Source of the DNA: Rhynochetos jubatus
Lineage: Eukaryota > Chordata > Aves > Eurypygiformes > Rhynochetidae
Assembly: GCA_027574665.1 (NCBI GenBank)
Contig: CM050673.1
Span: forward strand, 8,665,420-8,729,419
Direction of reading: 5' to 3'
DNA length: 64,000 nt
Program-made: the position numbers and the translations under genes
Shown here: positions 24,601 to 37,265 of the stretch, piece after piece
Layout of the letters: the number at the start of each line of letters is the position of its first letter
How positions within the stretch are numbered: position 1 is the first letter of the stretch
The notes under the pieces: model-generated
Told to the model about the DNA's origin: nothing
The model's input: the letters and a program-made list of their open reading frames with translations, nothing else
Databases searched by the model: none

Positions 24601-27130
24601 TGCTCCACCCCCTGCTCTTGATATTCTCCTGGATGTGGGCTGCATTTTGGGTACATTTTGGGCTGGAGCTTCTCATGGTTTGAGGCCTGCCTAGCTCCAC
24701 CCCCTGCTCTTGAGATTCTCCCGGATGCGGGCTGCATTTTGGCTCCCTTTTGGGCTGGAGCTTCTCGTGGTTTGAGGCCTGGCTTGCTCCACCCCCTGCT
24801 CTTGAGATTCTCCTGGATGTGGACTGTATTTTGGGTACATTTTGGGCTGGAGCTTCTCATGGTTTGAGGCCTGCCTAGCTCCACCCCCTGCTCTTGAGAT
24901 TCTTCCAGAGGTGGGCTGCATTTTGGCTGCCTGTTGGGCTGGAGCTTCTCGTGGTTTGGGGCCTGGCTTCCTCCACCGCCTGCTCGTGATATTCTCCCGG
25001 AGGTGGGCTGCATTTTGGCTGCCTTTTGGGCTGGAGCTTCTCGTGGTTTGAGGCCTGGCTTGCTCCACCCCCTGCTCTTGAGATTCTCCCGGAGGTGGGC
25101 TGCATTTTGGCTGTTTTTTGGGCTGGATCTTCCCGTGGTTTGAGGCCTGCCTTGCTCCACCCCCTGCTCTTGAGATTCTCCCAGAGGTGGGCTGCATTTT
25201 GGCTTCATTTTGGGCTGGAGCTTCTCGAGGTTTGTGGCCTGGCTTGCTCCACCCCCTGCTCTTGAGATTCTCCCGGATGTGGGCTGCATTTTGGCTGCAT
25301 TTTGGCCGGAGCTTCTCGTGGTTTGAGGCCTGGCTTGCTCCACCCCCTGCTCTTGAGATTCTCCCGGATGTGGGCTGCATTTTGGCTGGCTTTTGGGCTG
25401 GAGCTTCTCGTGGTTTGAGGCCTGGCTTGCTCCACCCCCTGCTCTTGAGATTCTCCCAGATGTGGGCTGCATTTTGGCTGCCTGTTGGGCTGGAGCTTCT
25501 CGTGGTTTGAGGCCTGGCTTGCTCCAACCCCTGCTCTTGAGATTCTCCCGGATGTGGGCTGCATTTTGGCTGCCTTTTGTGCTGGAGCTTCTCTAGGTTT
25601 TTGGCCTGGCTTGCTCCACCCCCTGCTCTTGAGATTCTCCCAGATGTGGGCTGCATTTTGGCTGCATTTTGGCCGGAGCTTCTCGTGGTTTGAGGCCTGG
25701 CTTGCTCCACCCCCTGCTCTTGAGATTCTCCCGGATGTGGGCTTGATTTTGGCTCCCTTTTGGGCTGGAGCTTCTCAAGGTTTGAGGCCTGGCTTGCTCC
25801 ACCCCCTGCTCTTGATATTCTCCTGGATGTGGACTGCATTTTGGGTACATTTTGGGCTGGAGCTTCTCATGGTTTGAGGCCTGCCTTGCTCCACCCCCTG
25901 CTCTTGAGATTCTTCCAGAGGTGGGCTGCATTTTGGCTGCCTGTTGGGCTGGAGCTTCTCGTAGTTTGAGGCCTGGCTTGCTCCACCCCCTGCTCGTGAT
26001 ATTCTCCCGGATGTGGGCTGCATTTTGGCTGCCTTTTGGGCTGGAGCTTCTCGTGGTTTGAGGCCTGGCTTCCTCCACCGCCTGCTCGTGATATTCTCCC
26101 GGAGGTGGGCTGCATTTTGGCTGTTTTTTGGGCTGGAGCTTCTCGTGGTTTGAGGCCTGCCTTGCTCCACCCCCTGCTCTTGAGAGTCTCCCAGAGGTGG
26201 GCTGCATTTTGGCTTCATTTTGGGCTGGAGCTTCTCGAGGTTTGTGGCCTGGCTTGCTCCACCCCCTGCTCTTGAGATTCTCCCGGATGTGGGCTGCATT
26301 TTGGCTGCATTTTGGCCGGAGCTTCTCGTGGTTTGAGGCCTGGCTTGCTCCACCCCCTGCTCTTGAGATTCTCCCGGATGTGGGCTGCATTTTGGCTGCC
26401 TTTTGGGCTGGAGCTTCCCGTGGTTTGAGGCCTGGCTTGCTCCACCCCCTGCTCTTGAGATTCTTTGGGATGTGGGCTGGATTTTGGCTCCCTTTTGGGC
26501 TGGAGATTCTCGAGGTTTGAGGCCTGGCTTGCTCCACCCCCTGCTCTTGATATTCTCCTGGATGTGGGCTGCATTTTGGGTACATTTTGGGCTGGAGCTT
26601 CTCATGGTTTGAGGCCTGCCTAGCTCCACCCCCTGCTCTTGAGATTCTCCCGGATGCGGGCTGCATTTTGGCTCCCTTTTGGGCTGGAGCTTCTCGTGGT
26701 TTGAGGCCTGGCTTGCTCCACCCCCTGCTCTTGATATTCTCCTGGATGTGGACTGTATTTTGGGTACATTTTGGGCTGGAGCTTCTCATGGTTTGAGGCC
26801 TGGCTTGCTCCACCCCCTGCTCTTGAGATTCTCCCGGAGGTGGGCTGCATTTTGGCTGCCTGTTGGGCTGGAGCTTCTCGTAGTTTGAGGCCTGGCTTGC
26901 TCCACCGCCTGCTCGTGATATTCTCCCGGATGTGGGCTGCATTTTGGCTGCCTTTTGGGCTGGAGCTTCCCGTGGTTTGAGGCCTGGCTTGCTCCACCCC
27001 CTGCTCTTGAGATTCTTTGGGATGTGGGCTGGATTTTGGCTCCCTTTTGGGCTGGAGATTCTCGAGGTTTGAGGCCTGGCTTGCTCCACCCCCTGCTCTT
27101 GATATTCTCCTGGATGTGGGCTGCATTTTG
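21683..27130. repeat. Mosaic of rearranged higher-order blocks rich in 91-bp units
   Basis: This segment reuses variants of the preceding block in new orders. About 22,081-22,710 matches about 26,031-26,660 (offset 3,950). About 20,710-21,240 matches 22,547-23,077 (offset 1,837). About 21,630-22,080 recurs at about 23,834-24,280 (offset 2,204) and again near 25,396-25,840 (a further 1,562). Ten 91-bp units fall here, all of the TTGGCCGGAGC type, near 21,905, 22,370, 23,283, 23,742, 24,112, 25,309, 25,673 and 26,322 plus two carried in from the preceding block (20,250 and 21,538). Units with CCGCCTGCTCGTGATATT and TTTTGGGTACATTTTGGG are also concentrated here. Confidence 0.85.
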
Positions 27131-28099
27131 GGTACATTTTGGGCTGGAGCTTCTCATGGTTTGAGGCCTGCCTTGCTCCACCCCCTGCTCTTGAGATTCT
27201 CCCGGATGTGGGCTGCATTTTGTCTGCCTTTTGGGCTGGAGCTTCTCGTGGTTTGACCCCTGGCTTGCTCCACCCCCTGCTCTTGAGATTCTCCCGGATG
27301 TGGGCTTCATTTTGGTTGCCTTTGCGGCTGGAGCTTCTCGTGGTTTGAGGCCTGGCTTGCTCCACCCCCTGCTCTTGAGATTCTCCCGGATGTGGGCTGC
27401 ATTTTGGCTGCCTTTTGTGCTGGAGCTTCTCGTGGTTTGAGGCCTGGCTTGCTCCACCCCCTGCTCTTGAGATTCTCCCGCATTTGGGCTGCATTTTGGC
27501 TGATTCTTGGGCTGGAGCTTCTCTTGGTTTGAGGCCTGGCTTGCTCCACCCCCTGCTCTTGAGATTCTCCCGGATGTGGGCTGCATTTTGGCTGGCTTTT
27601 GGGCTGGAGCTTCTCGTGGTTTGAGGCCTGGCTTGCTCCACCCCCTGCTCTTGAGATTCTCCCGGATGTGGGCTGCATTTTGGCTGCCTGTTGGGCTGGA
27701 GCTTCTCGTGGTTTGAGGCCTGGCTTGCTCCACCCCCTGCTCTTGAGATTCTCCCGGATGTGGGCTGCATTTTGGCTGCCTTTTGGGCTGGAGCTTCTCG
27801 TGGTTTGAGGCCTGGCTTGCTCCACCCCCTGCTCGTGATATTCTCCCAGATGTGGGCTGCATTTTGGCTGCCTTTTGGGCTGGAGCTTCTCGTGGTTTGA
27901 GGCCTGGCTTGCTCCACCCCCTGCTCTTGAGATTCTCCCGGATTTGGGCTGCATTTTGGCTGCCTTTTGGGCTGGAGCTTCTCGTGGTTTGAGGCCTGCC
28001 TTGCTCCACCCCCTGCTCTTGAGATTCTCACGGATGTGGGCTGCATTTTGGCTGCCTTTTGGGATGGAGCTTCTAGTGGTTTGAGGCCTGGCTTGCTCC

Positions 28100-30900
28100 A
28101 CCCCCTGCTCTTGAGATTCTCCTGGATGTGGGCTGCATTTTGGCTGCATTTTGGGCTGGAGCTTCTCGAGGTTTGAGGCCTGGCTTGCTCCACCCCCTGC
28201 TCTTGAGATTCTCCCGGATGTGGGCTGCATTTTGGCTGATTCTTAGGCTGGAGCTTCTCGTGGTTTGAGGCCTGGCTTGCTCCACCCCCTGCTCTTGAGA
28301 TTCTCCTGGATGTGGGCTGCATTTTGGCTGCATTTTGGGCTGGAGCTTCTCGTGGTTTGAGGCGTGGCTTGCTCCACCCCCTGCTCTTGAGATTCTGCCA
28401 GATGTGGGCTGCATTTTGGCTGCCTTTTGGGCTGGAGCTTCTCGTGGTTTGAGGCCTGGCTTGCTCCACCCCCTGCTCTTGATATTCTCCCCGCATGTGG
28501 GCTGGATTTTGGCTGCCTTTTGGGCTGGAGCTTCTCATGGTTTGAGGCCTGGCTTGCTCCACCCCCTGCTCTTGAGATTCTCCTGGATGTGGGCTGCATT
28601 TTGGCTGATTCTGGGGCTGGAGCTTCTCATGGTTTGAGGCCTGGCTTGCTCCACCCCCTGCTCTTGATATTCTCCCCGCATGTGGGCTGGATTTTGGCTG
28701 CCTTTTGGGCTGGAGCTTCTCATGGTTTGAGGCATGGCTTGCTCCACCCCCTGCTCTTGAGATTCTCCCGGAGGTGGGCTGCATTTTGGCTGATTCTTGG
28801 GCTGGAGCTTCTCGTGGTTTGAGGCCTGGCTTGCTCCACCCCCTGCTCTTGAGATTCTCCCGGAGGTGGGCTGCATTTTGGCTGCCTTTGGGGCTGGAGC
28901 TTCTCGTGGTTTGAGGACTGTCTTGCTCCACCCCCTGCTCTTGAGATTCTCCTGGATGTGGGCTGCATTTTGGGTGATTCTTGGGCTGGAGCTTCTCGTG
29001 GTTTGAGGCCTGGCTTGCTCCACCCCCTGCTCTTGAGATTCTCCTGGATGTGGGCTGCATTTTGGCTGCATTTTGGGCTGGAGCTTCTCGTGGTTTGAGG
29101 CCTGGTTTGCTCCAACCCCTGCTCTTGAAATTGTCCCGGATGTAGGCTGCATTTTGGCTGCCTTTTGGGCTGGAGCTTCTCGTGGTTTGAGGCCTGGCTT
29201 GCTCCACCCCCTGCTCTTGAGATTCTCCCGGATGTGGGCTGCGTTTTGGCTGCCTTTTGGGCTGGAGCTTCTCGTGGTTTGAGGCCTGGCTTGCTCCAAC
29301 CCCTGCTCTTGAAATTCTCCCGGATGTGGGCTGCATTTTGGCTGGCTTTTGGGCTGGAGCTTCTCGTGGTTTGAGGCCTGGCTTGCTCCACCCCCTGCTC
29401 TTGAGATTCTCCCGGATGTGGGCTGCATTTTGGCTGGCTTTTGGGCTGGAGCTTCTCGTGGTTTGAGGCCTGGCTTGCTCCACCCCCTGCTCTTGAGATT
29501 CTCCCGGATGTGGGCTGCATTTTGGCTGCCTTTTGGGCTGGAGCTTCTCGTGGTTTGAGGCCTGGCTTGCTCCACCCCCTGCTCTTGAGATTCTCCCAGA
29601 TGTGGGCTGCATTTTGGCTGCCTTTTGGGCTGGAGCTTCTCGTGGTTTGAGGCCTGGCTTGCTCCACCCCCTGCTCGTGATATTCTCCCAGATGTGGGCT
29701 GCATTTTGGCTGCCTTTTGGGCTGGAGCTTCTCGTGGTTTGAGGCCTGGCTTGCTCCACCGCCTGCTCGTGATATTCTCCCGGATGTGGGCTGCATTTTG
29801 GCTGCCTTTTGGGCTGGAGCTTCTCGTGGTTTGAGGCCTGCCTTGCTCCACCCCCTGCTCTTGAGATTCTCCCGGATGTGGGCTGCATTTTGGCTGCATT
29901 TTGGGCTGGAGCTTCTCGAGGTTTGAGGCCTGGCTTGCTCCACCCCCTGCTCTTGAGATTCTCCCGGATGTGGGCTGCATTTTGGCTGATTCTTAGGCTG
30001 GAGCTTCTCGTGGTTTGAGGCCTGGCTTGCTCCACCCCCTGCTCTTGAGATTCTCCTGGATGTGGGCTGCATTTTGGCTGCATTTTGGGCTGGAGCTTCT
30101 CGTGGTTTGAGGCGTGGCTTGCTCCACCCCCTGCTCTTGAGATTCTGCCAGATGTGGGCTGCATTTTGGCTGCCTTTTGGGCTGGAGCTTCTCATGGTTT
30201 GAGGCCTGGCTTGCTCCACCCCCTGCTCTTGAGATTCTCCTGGATGTGGGCTGCATTTTGGCTGATTCTGGGGCTGGAGCTTCTCATGGTTTGAGGCCTG
30301 GCTTGCTCCACCCCCTGCTCTTGATATTCTCCTGGATGTGGGCTGGATTTTGGCTGCCTTTTGGGCTGGAGCTTCTCATGGTTTGAGGCATGGCTTGCTC
30401 CACCCCCTGCTCTTGAGATTCTCCCAGATGTGGGCTGCATTTTGGCTGCCTTTTGGGCTGGAGCTTCTCGTGGTTTGAGGCCTGGCTTGCTCCACCCCCT
30501 GCTCTTGAGATTCTCCTGGATGTGGGCTGCATTTTGGGTGATTCTTGGGCTGGAGCTTCTCGTGGTTTGAGGCCTGGCTTGCTCCACCCCCTGCTCTTGA
30601 GATTCTCCTGGATGTGGGCTGCATTTTGGCTGCATTTTGGGCTGGAGCTTCTCGAGGTTTGAGGCCTGGTTTGCTCCAACCCCTGCTCTTGAAATTGTCC
30701 CGGATGTAGGCTGCATTTTGGCTGCCTTTTGGGCTGGAGCTTCTCGTGGTTTGAGGCCTGGCTTGCTCCACCCCCTGCTCTTGAGATTCTCCCGGATGTG
30801 GGCTGCGTTTTGGCTGCCTTTTGGGCTGGAGCTTCTCGTGGTTTGAGGCCTGGCTTGCTCCAACCCCTGCTCTTGAAATTGTCCCGGATGTAGGCTGCAT
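28100..30900. repeat. Higher-order echoes at 17 to 19 units
   Basis: Units around 28,150-28,470 match those around 29,900-30,220 (offset 1,750: 19 units plus two bases from two 93-bp units). Markers are CTGATTCTTAGGCTGG (28,237/29,987), GAGGCGTGGC (28,360/30,110) and GATTCTGCCAGATG (28,391/30,141). Farther right, units carrying CTTGAAATTGTCCCGGATG and GTAGGCTGC near 29,127 recur near 30,691 (17 units) and 30,875. Whole-unit gains or losses explain the drift in spacing. Confidence 0.82.
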
Positions 30901-32475
30901 TTTGGCTGCATTTTGGGCTGGAGCTTCTCGTGGTTTGAGGCCTGGCTTGCTCCACCCCCTGCTCTTGAGATTCTCCCGGATGTGGGCTGCATTTTGGCTG
31001 CCTTTTTTGCTGGAGCTTCTCGTGGTTTGAGGCCTGGCTTGCTCCACCCCCTGCTCTTGAGATTCTCCCGGATGTGGGCTGCATTTTCGCTGCCTTTTGG
31101 GCTGGAGCTTCTCGTGGTTTGAGGCCTGGCTTGCTCCACCCCCTGCTCTTGAGATTCTCCCGGATGTGGGCTGCAGTTTGGCTGCATTTTGGGCTGGAGC
31201 TTCTCGTGGTTTGAGGCCTGGCTTGCTCCACCCCCTGCTCTTGAGATTCTCCCGGATGTGGGCTGCATTTTGGCTGCCTTTTGGGCTGGAGCTTCTCCTG
31301 GTTTGAGGCCTGGCTTGCTCCACCCCCTGCTCTTGATATTCTCCTGGATGTTGGCTGCATTTTGGCTGCTTTTTGGGCTGGAGCTTCTCGTGGTTTGAGG
31401 CCTGGCTTGCTCCACCGCCTGCTCTTGAGATTCTCCCGGATGTGGGCTGCATTTTGGCTGACTTTTGGGCTGGAGCTTCTCGTGGTTTGAGGCCTGGCTT
31501 GCTCCACCCCCTACTCTTGAGATTCTCCCGGATGTGGGCTGCGTTTTGGCTGCCTTTTGGGCTGGAGCTTCTCGTGGTTTGAGGCCTGGCTTGCTCCACC
31601 CCCTGCTCTTGAGATTCTCCCGGAGGTGGGCTGCATTTTGGCTGCCTTTTGGGCTGGAGCTTCTCGTTTTTTGGGGCCTGGCTTGCTCCAAACCCTGCTC
31701 TTGAGATTCTCCCCGAAGTGGGCTGGATTTTGGCTGCCTTTTGGGCTGGAGCTTCTCGTGGTTTGAGGCCTGGCTTGCTCCACCCCCTGCTCTTGAGATT
31801 CTCCTGGATGTGGGCTGCATTTTGGCTGCATTTTGGGCTGGAGCTTCTCGTGGTTTGAGGCCTGTCTTGCTCCACCCCCTGCTCTTGAGATTCTCCCGGA
31901 TGTGGGCTGGATTTTGGCTGCCTTTTGGGCTGGAGCTTCTCGTGGTTTGAGGCCTGTCTTGCTCCACCCCCTGCTCTTGAGATTCTCCCGGATGTGGGCT
32001 GCATTTTGGCTGCCTTTTGGCCTGGAGCTTCTCGTGGTTTGAGGCCTGGCTTGCTCCACCCCCTGCTCTTGAGATTCTCCCGGATGTGGGCGGGATTTTG
32101 GCTGTTTTTTGGGCTGGAGCTTCTCGTGGTTTGAGGCCTGGCTTGCTCCACCCCCTGCTCTTGAGATTCTCCCGGATGTGGGCTGCATTTTGGCTGCCTT
32201 TTGGGCTGGAGCTTGTCATGGTTTGAGGCCTGGCTTGCTCCACCCCCTGCTCTTGAGATTCTCCCGGATGTGGGCTGGATTTTGGCTGCCTTTTGGGCTG
32301 GAGCTTCTCGTGGTTTGAGGCCTGGCTTGCTCCACCCCCTGCTCTTGAAATTCTCCCGGAGGTGGGCTGCATTTTGGCTGCCTTTTGGGCTGGAGCTTCT
32401 CGTGGTTTGAGGCCTGGCTTGCTCCACCCCCTGCTCTTGAGATTCTCCCGGATGTGGGCTGCATTTTGGCTTCAT

Positions 32476-32845
32476 TTTGGTCTGGAGCTTCTCGAGGTTT
32501 GTGGCCTGGCTTGCTCCACCCCCTGCTCTTGAGATTCTCCCAGATGTGGGCTGCATTTTGGCTGTATTTTGGGCTGGAGCTTCTCGTGGTTTGAGGCCTG
32601 GCTTGCTCCACCCCCTGCTCTTGAGATTCTCCCAGATGTGGGCTGCATATTGGCTGCCTTTTGGTCTGGAGCTTCTCGAGGTTTGTGGCCTGGCTTGCTC
32701 CACCCCCTGCTCTTGAGATTCTCCCAGATGTGGGCTGCATTTTGGCTGTATTTTGGGCTGGAGCTTCTCGTGGTTTGAGGCCTGGCTTGCTCCACCCCCT
32801 GCTCTTGAGATTCTCCCAGATGTGGGCTGCATATTGGCTGCCTTT
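32476..32845. repeat. Local two-unit repeat (offset 184 bp)
   Basis: A two-unit block is present twice in a row. It carries TTGGTCTGGAGC with GAGGTTTGTGG, then GGCTGTATTTTGGGC, then GGGCTGCATATTGGC. Copies are at about 32,476-32,660 and 32,660-32,845. The rare CATATTGGC variant (32,646 and 32,830) and CTGTATTTTGG variant (32,563 and 32,747) repeat at exactly 184 bases. Confidence 0.85.
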
Positions 32846-33934
32846 TGGGCTGGAGCTTCTCGTGGTTTGGGGCCTGGCTTGCTCCACCCCCTGCTCTTGA
32901 GATTCTCCCGGATGTGGGCTGCATTTTGGCTGCCTTTTGGGCTGGAGCTTCTCGTGGTTTGAGGCCTGGCTTGCTCCACCCCCTGCTCCTGAGATTCTCC
33001 CGGATGTGGGCTGGATTTTGGCTGCATTTTGGGCTGGAGCTTCTCGTGGTTTGAGGCCTGGCTTGCTCCACCCCCTGCTCTTGAGATTCTCCCGGATGTG
33101 GCCTGCATTTTGGCTGCATTTTGGGCTGGAGCTTCTCGTGGTTTGAGGCCTGGCTTGCTCCATCCCCTGCTCTTGAGATTCTCCCGGATGTGGGCTGCAT
33201 TTTGGCTGCCTTTTGGGCTGGAGCTTCTCGTGGTTTGAGGCCTGGCTTGCTCCACCCCTTGCTCTTGAGATTCTCCCGGAGGTGGGCTGCATTTTGGCTA
33301 CCTTTTGGGCTGGAGCTTCTCGTGGTTTGAGGCCTGGCTTGCTCCACCCCCTGCTCTTGAGATTCTCCCGGATATGGGCTGGATTTTGGCTCCCTTGTGG
33401 GCTGGAGCTTCTCGTGGTTTGAGGCCTGGCTTGCTCCACCCCCTGCTCTTGATATTCTCCCGGAGGTGGGCTGCATTTTGGCTGCCTTTTGGGCTGGAGC
33501 TTCTCGTGGTTTGAGGCCTGGCTTGCTCCACCCCCTGCTCTTGAGATTCTCCCGGATGTGGGCTGCATTTTGGCTGCATTTTGGGCTGGAGCTTCTCGTG
33601 GTTTGAGGCCTGGCTTGCTCCACCCCCTGCTCTTGAGATTCTCCCGGATGTGGGCTGCATTTTGGCTTCATTTTGGTCTGGAGCTTCTCGAGGTTTGTGG
33701 CCTGGCTTGCTCCACCCCCTGCTCTTGAGATTCTCCCGGATGTGGGCTGCATTTTGGCTTCATTTTGGGCTGGAGCTTCCCGTGGTTTGAGGCCTGGCTT
33801 GCTCCATCCCCTGCTCTTGAGATTCTCCCGGAGGTGGGCTGGATTTTGGCTGCCTTTTGGGCTGGAGCTTCTCGTGGTTTGAGGCCTGGCTTGCTCCACC
33901 CCCTGCTCTTGAGATTCTCCCGGATGTGGCCTGG

Positions 33935-36390
33935 ATTTTGGCTGCCTTTTGGGCTGGAGCTTCTCGTGGTTTGAGGCCTGGCTTGCTCCACCCCCTGCTC
34001 TTGAGATTCTCCCGGATGTGGGCTGCATTTTGTCTGCATTTTGGGCTGGAGCTTCTCGTGGTTTGAGGCCTGGCTTGCTCCACCCCCTGCTCTTGAGATT
34101 CTCCTGGATATGGACTGCATTTTGGCTGATTCTTGGGCTGGAGCTTCTCGTGGTTTGAGGCCTGCCTTGCTCCACCCCCTGCTCTTGAGATTCTCCCGGA
34201 TGTGGGCTGCATTTTGGCTGCCTTTTGGGCTGGAGCTTCTTGTGGTTTGAGGCCTGGCTTGCTCCACCCCCTGCTCTTGATATTCTCCCGGAGGTGGGCT
34301 GCATTTTGGCTGCCTTTTGGGCTGGAGCTTCTCGTGGTTTGAGGCCTGGCTTGCTCCACCCCCTGCTCTTGAGATTCTCCCAGATGTGGGCTGCATTTTG
34401 ACTGCATTTTGGGCTGGAGCTTCTCGTGGTTTGGGGCCTGGCTTGCTCCACCCCCTGCTCTTGAGATTCTCCCGGATGTGGGCTGCATTTTGGCTGCCTT
34501 TTGGGCTGGAGCTTCTCGTGGTTTGAGGCCTGGCTTGCTCCACCCCCTGCTCCTGAGATTCTCCCGGATGTGGGCTGCATTTTGGCTGCATTTTGGGCTG
34601 GAGCTTCTCGTGGTTTGAGGCCTGGCTTGCTCCACCCCCTGCTCTTGAGATTCTCCCGGATGTGGGCTGCATTTTGGCTGCCTTTTGGGCTGGAGCTTCT
34701 CGTGGTTTGAGGCCTGGCTTGCTCCACCCCCTGCTCTTGAGATTCTCCCGGATGTGGGCTGCATTTTGGCTGTTTTTTGGGCTGGAGCTTCTCGTGGTTT
34801 GAGGCCTGGCTTGCTCCAACCCCTGCTCTTGAGATTCTCCTGGATGTGGGCTGCATTTTGGCTGCCTTTTGGGCTGGAGCTTCTCGTGGTTTGAGGCCTG
34901 GCTTGCTCCACCCCCTGCTCTTGAGATTCTCCCGGAGGTGGGCTGCATTTTGGCTGCCTTTTGGGCTGGAGCTTCTCGTGGTTTGAGGCCTGGCTTGCTC
35001 CATCCCCTGCTCTTGAGATTCTCCCGGATGTGGGCTGGATTTTGTTTCCCTTGTGGGCTGGAGCTTCTCGTGGTTTGAGGCCTGGCTTGCTCCACCCCCT
35101 GCTCTTGAGATTCTCCTGGAGGTGGGCTGCATTTTGGCTGCCTTTTGGGCTGGAGCTTCTCGTGGTTTGAGGCCTGGCTTGCTCCATCCCCTGCTCTTGA
35201 GATTCTCCCGGATGTGGGCCGGATTTTGGCTGCATTTTGGGCTGGAGCTTCTCGTGGTTTGAGGCCTGGCTTGCTCCACCCCCTGCTCTTGAGATTCTCC
35301 CGGATGTGGCCTGCATTTTGGCTGCATTTTGGGCTGGAGCTTCTCGTGGTTTGAGGCCTGGCTTGCTCCACCCCCTGCTCTTGAGATTCTCCCGGAGGTG
35401 GGCTGGATTTTGGCTGCCTTTTGGGCTGGAGCTTCTCGTGGTTTGAGGCCTGGCTTGCTCCACCCCCTGCTCTTGAGATTCTCCCGGAGGTGGGCTGCAT
35501 TTTGGCTGTTTTTTGGGCTGGAGCTTCTCGTGGTTTGAGGCCTGGCTTGCTCCACCCCCTGCTCTTGAGATTCTCCCGGATATGGGCTGCATTTTGGCTG
35601 CCTTTTGGGCTGGAGCTTCTCGTGGTTTGGGGCCTGGCTTGCTCCACCCCCTGCTCTTGAGATTCTCCCGGATGTGGGCTGCATTTTGGCTGCATTTTGG
35701 GCTGGAGCTTCTTGTGGTTTGAGGCCTGGCTTGCTCCACCCCCTGCTCTTGAGATTCTCCCGGATGTGGGCTGGATTTTGGCTGCCTTTTGGGCTGGAGC
35801 TTCTCGTGGTTTGAGGCCTGGCTTGCTCCACCCCCTGCTCTTGAGATTCTCCCGGATGTGGGCTGCATTTTGTCTGCATTTTGGGCTGGAGCTTCTCGTG
35901 GTTTGAGGCCTGGCTTGCTCCACCCCCTGCTCTTGAGATTCTCCTGGATATGGACTGCATTTTGGCTGATTCTTGGGCTGGAGCTTCTCGTGGTTTGAGG
36001 CCTGCCTTGCTCCACCCCCTGCTCTTGAGATTCTCCCGGATGTGGGCTGCATTTTGGCTGCCTTTTGGGCTGGAGCTTCTTGTGGTTTGAGGCCTGGCTT
36101 GCTCCACCCCCTGCTCTTGATATTCTCCCGGAGGTGGGCTGCATTTTGGCTGCCTTTTGGGCTGGAGCTTCTCGTGGTTTGAGGCCTGGCTTGCTCCACC
36201 CTCTGCTCTTGAGATTCTCCCAGATGTGGGCTGCATTTTGACTGCCTTTTGGGCTGGAGCTTCTCGTGGTTTGGGGCCTGGCTTGCTCCACCCCCTGCTC
36301 TTGAGATTCTCCCGGATGTGGGCTGCATTTTGGCTGCCTTTTGGGCTGGAGCTTCTCGTGGTTTGAGGCCTGGCTTGCTCCACCCCCTGC
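33935..36390. repeat. 20-unit higher-order duplication (offset 1,840 bp)
   Basis: Units from about 33,940 to 34,540 match those from about 35,780 to 36,380 at exactly 20 units. Shared markers are CATTTTGTCTGCATTTTG (34,026/35,866), CTGGATATGGACTGC (34,103/35,943), CTTCTTGTGG (34,236/36,076) and CATTTTGACTGC (34,394/36,234). Point differences include GTGGCCTGG/GTGGGCTGG near 33,928/35,768 and CTCCTGAG/CTCTTGAG near 34,552/36,392. Confidence 0.88.
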
Positions 36391-36529
36391 TCTTGAGATT
36401 CTCCCGGATGTGGGCTGCATTTTGGCTGCATTTTGGGCTGGAGCTTCTCGTGGTTTGAGGCCTGGCTTGCTCCACCCCCTGCTCTTGAGATTCTCCCGGA
36501 TGTGGGCTGCATTTTGGCTGATTCTTGGG

Positions 36530-37265
36530 CTGGAGCTTCTCGTGGTTTGAGGCCTGGCTTGCTCCACCCCCTGCTCTTGAGATTCTCCCGGATGTGGGCT
36601 GCATTTTGGCTGTTTTTTGGGCTGGAGCTTCTCGTGGTTTGAGGCCTGGCTTGCTCCACCCCCTGCTCTTGAGATTCTCCCGGATATGGGCTGCATTTTG
36701 GCTGCATTTTGGGCTGGAGCTTCTCGTGGTTTGAGGCCTGGCTTGCTCCACCCCCTGCTCTTGAGATTCTCCCGGATGTGGGCTGCATTTTGGCTGCCTT
36801 TTGGGCTGGAGCTTCTCGTGGTTTGAGGCCTGGCTTGCTCCATCCCCTGCTCTTGAGATTCTCCCGGAGGTGGGCCGGATTTTGGCTGCATTTTGGGCTG
36901 GAGCTTCTCGTGGTTTGAGGCCTGGCTTGCTCCACCCCCTGCTCTTGAGATTCTCCCGGATGTGGGCTGCATTTTGGCTGTTTTTTGGGCTGGAGCTTCT
37001 CGTGGTTTGAGGCCTGGCTTGCTCCACCCCCTGCTCTTGAGATTCTCCCGGATATGGGCTGCATTTTGGCTGCATTTTGGGCTGGAGCTTCTCGTGGTTT
37101 GAGGCCTGGCTTGCTCCACCCCCTGCTCTTGAGATTCTCCCGGATATGGGCTGCATTTTGGCTGCCTTTTGGGCTGGAGCTTCTCGTGGTTTGAGGCCTG
37201 GCTTGCTCCATCCCCTGCTCTTGAGATTCTCCCGGATGTGGGCCGGATTTTGGCTGCATTTTGGG
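36530..37265. repeat. Local four-unit repeat (offset 368 bp)
   Basis: A four-unit block occurs twice in tandem at about 36,530-36,897 and 36,898-37,265. The ordered markers are GGCTGTTTTTTGGGC, CGGATATGGGC, a standard unit, and CTCCATCCCC with GGGCCGGATTTTGG. Differences are few (for example GGATGTG/GGATATG near 36,775/37,143, and GAGGTGGGCC/GATGTGGGCC). Confidence 0.85.
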
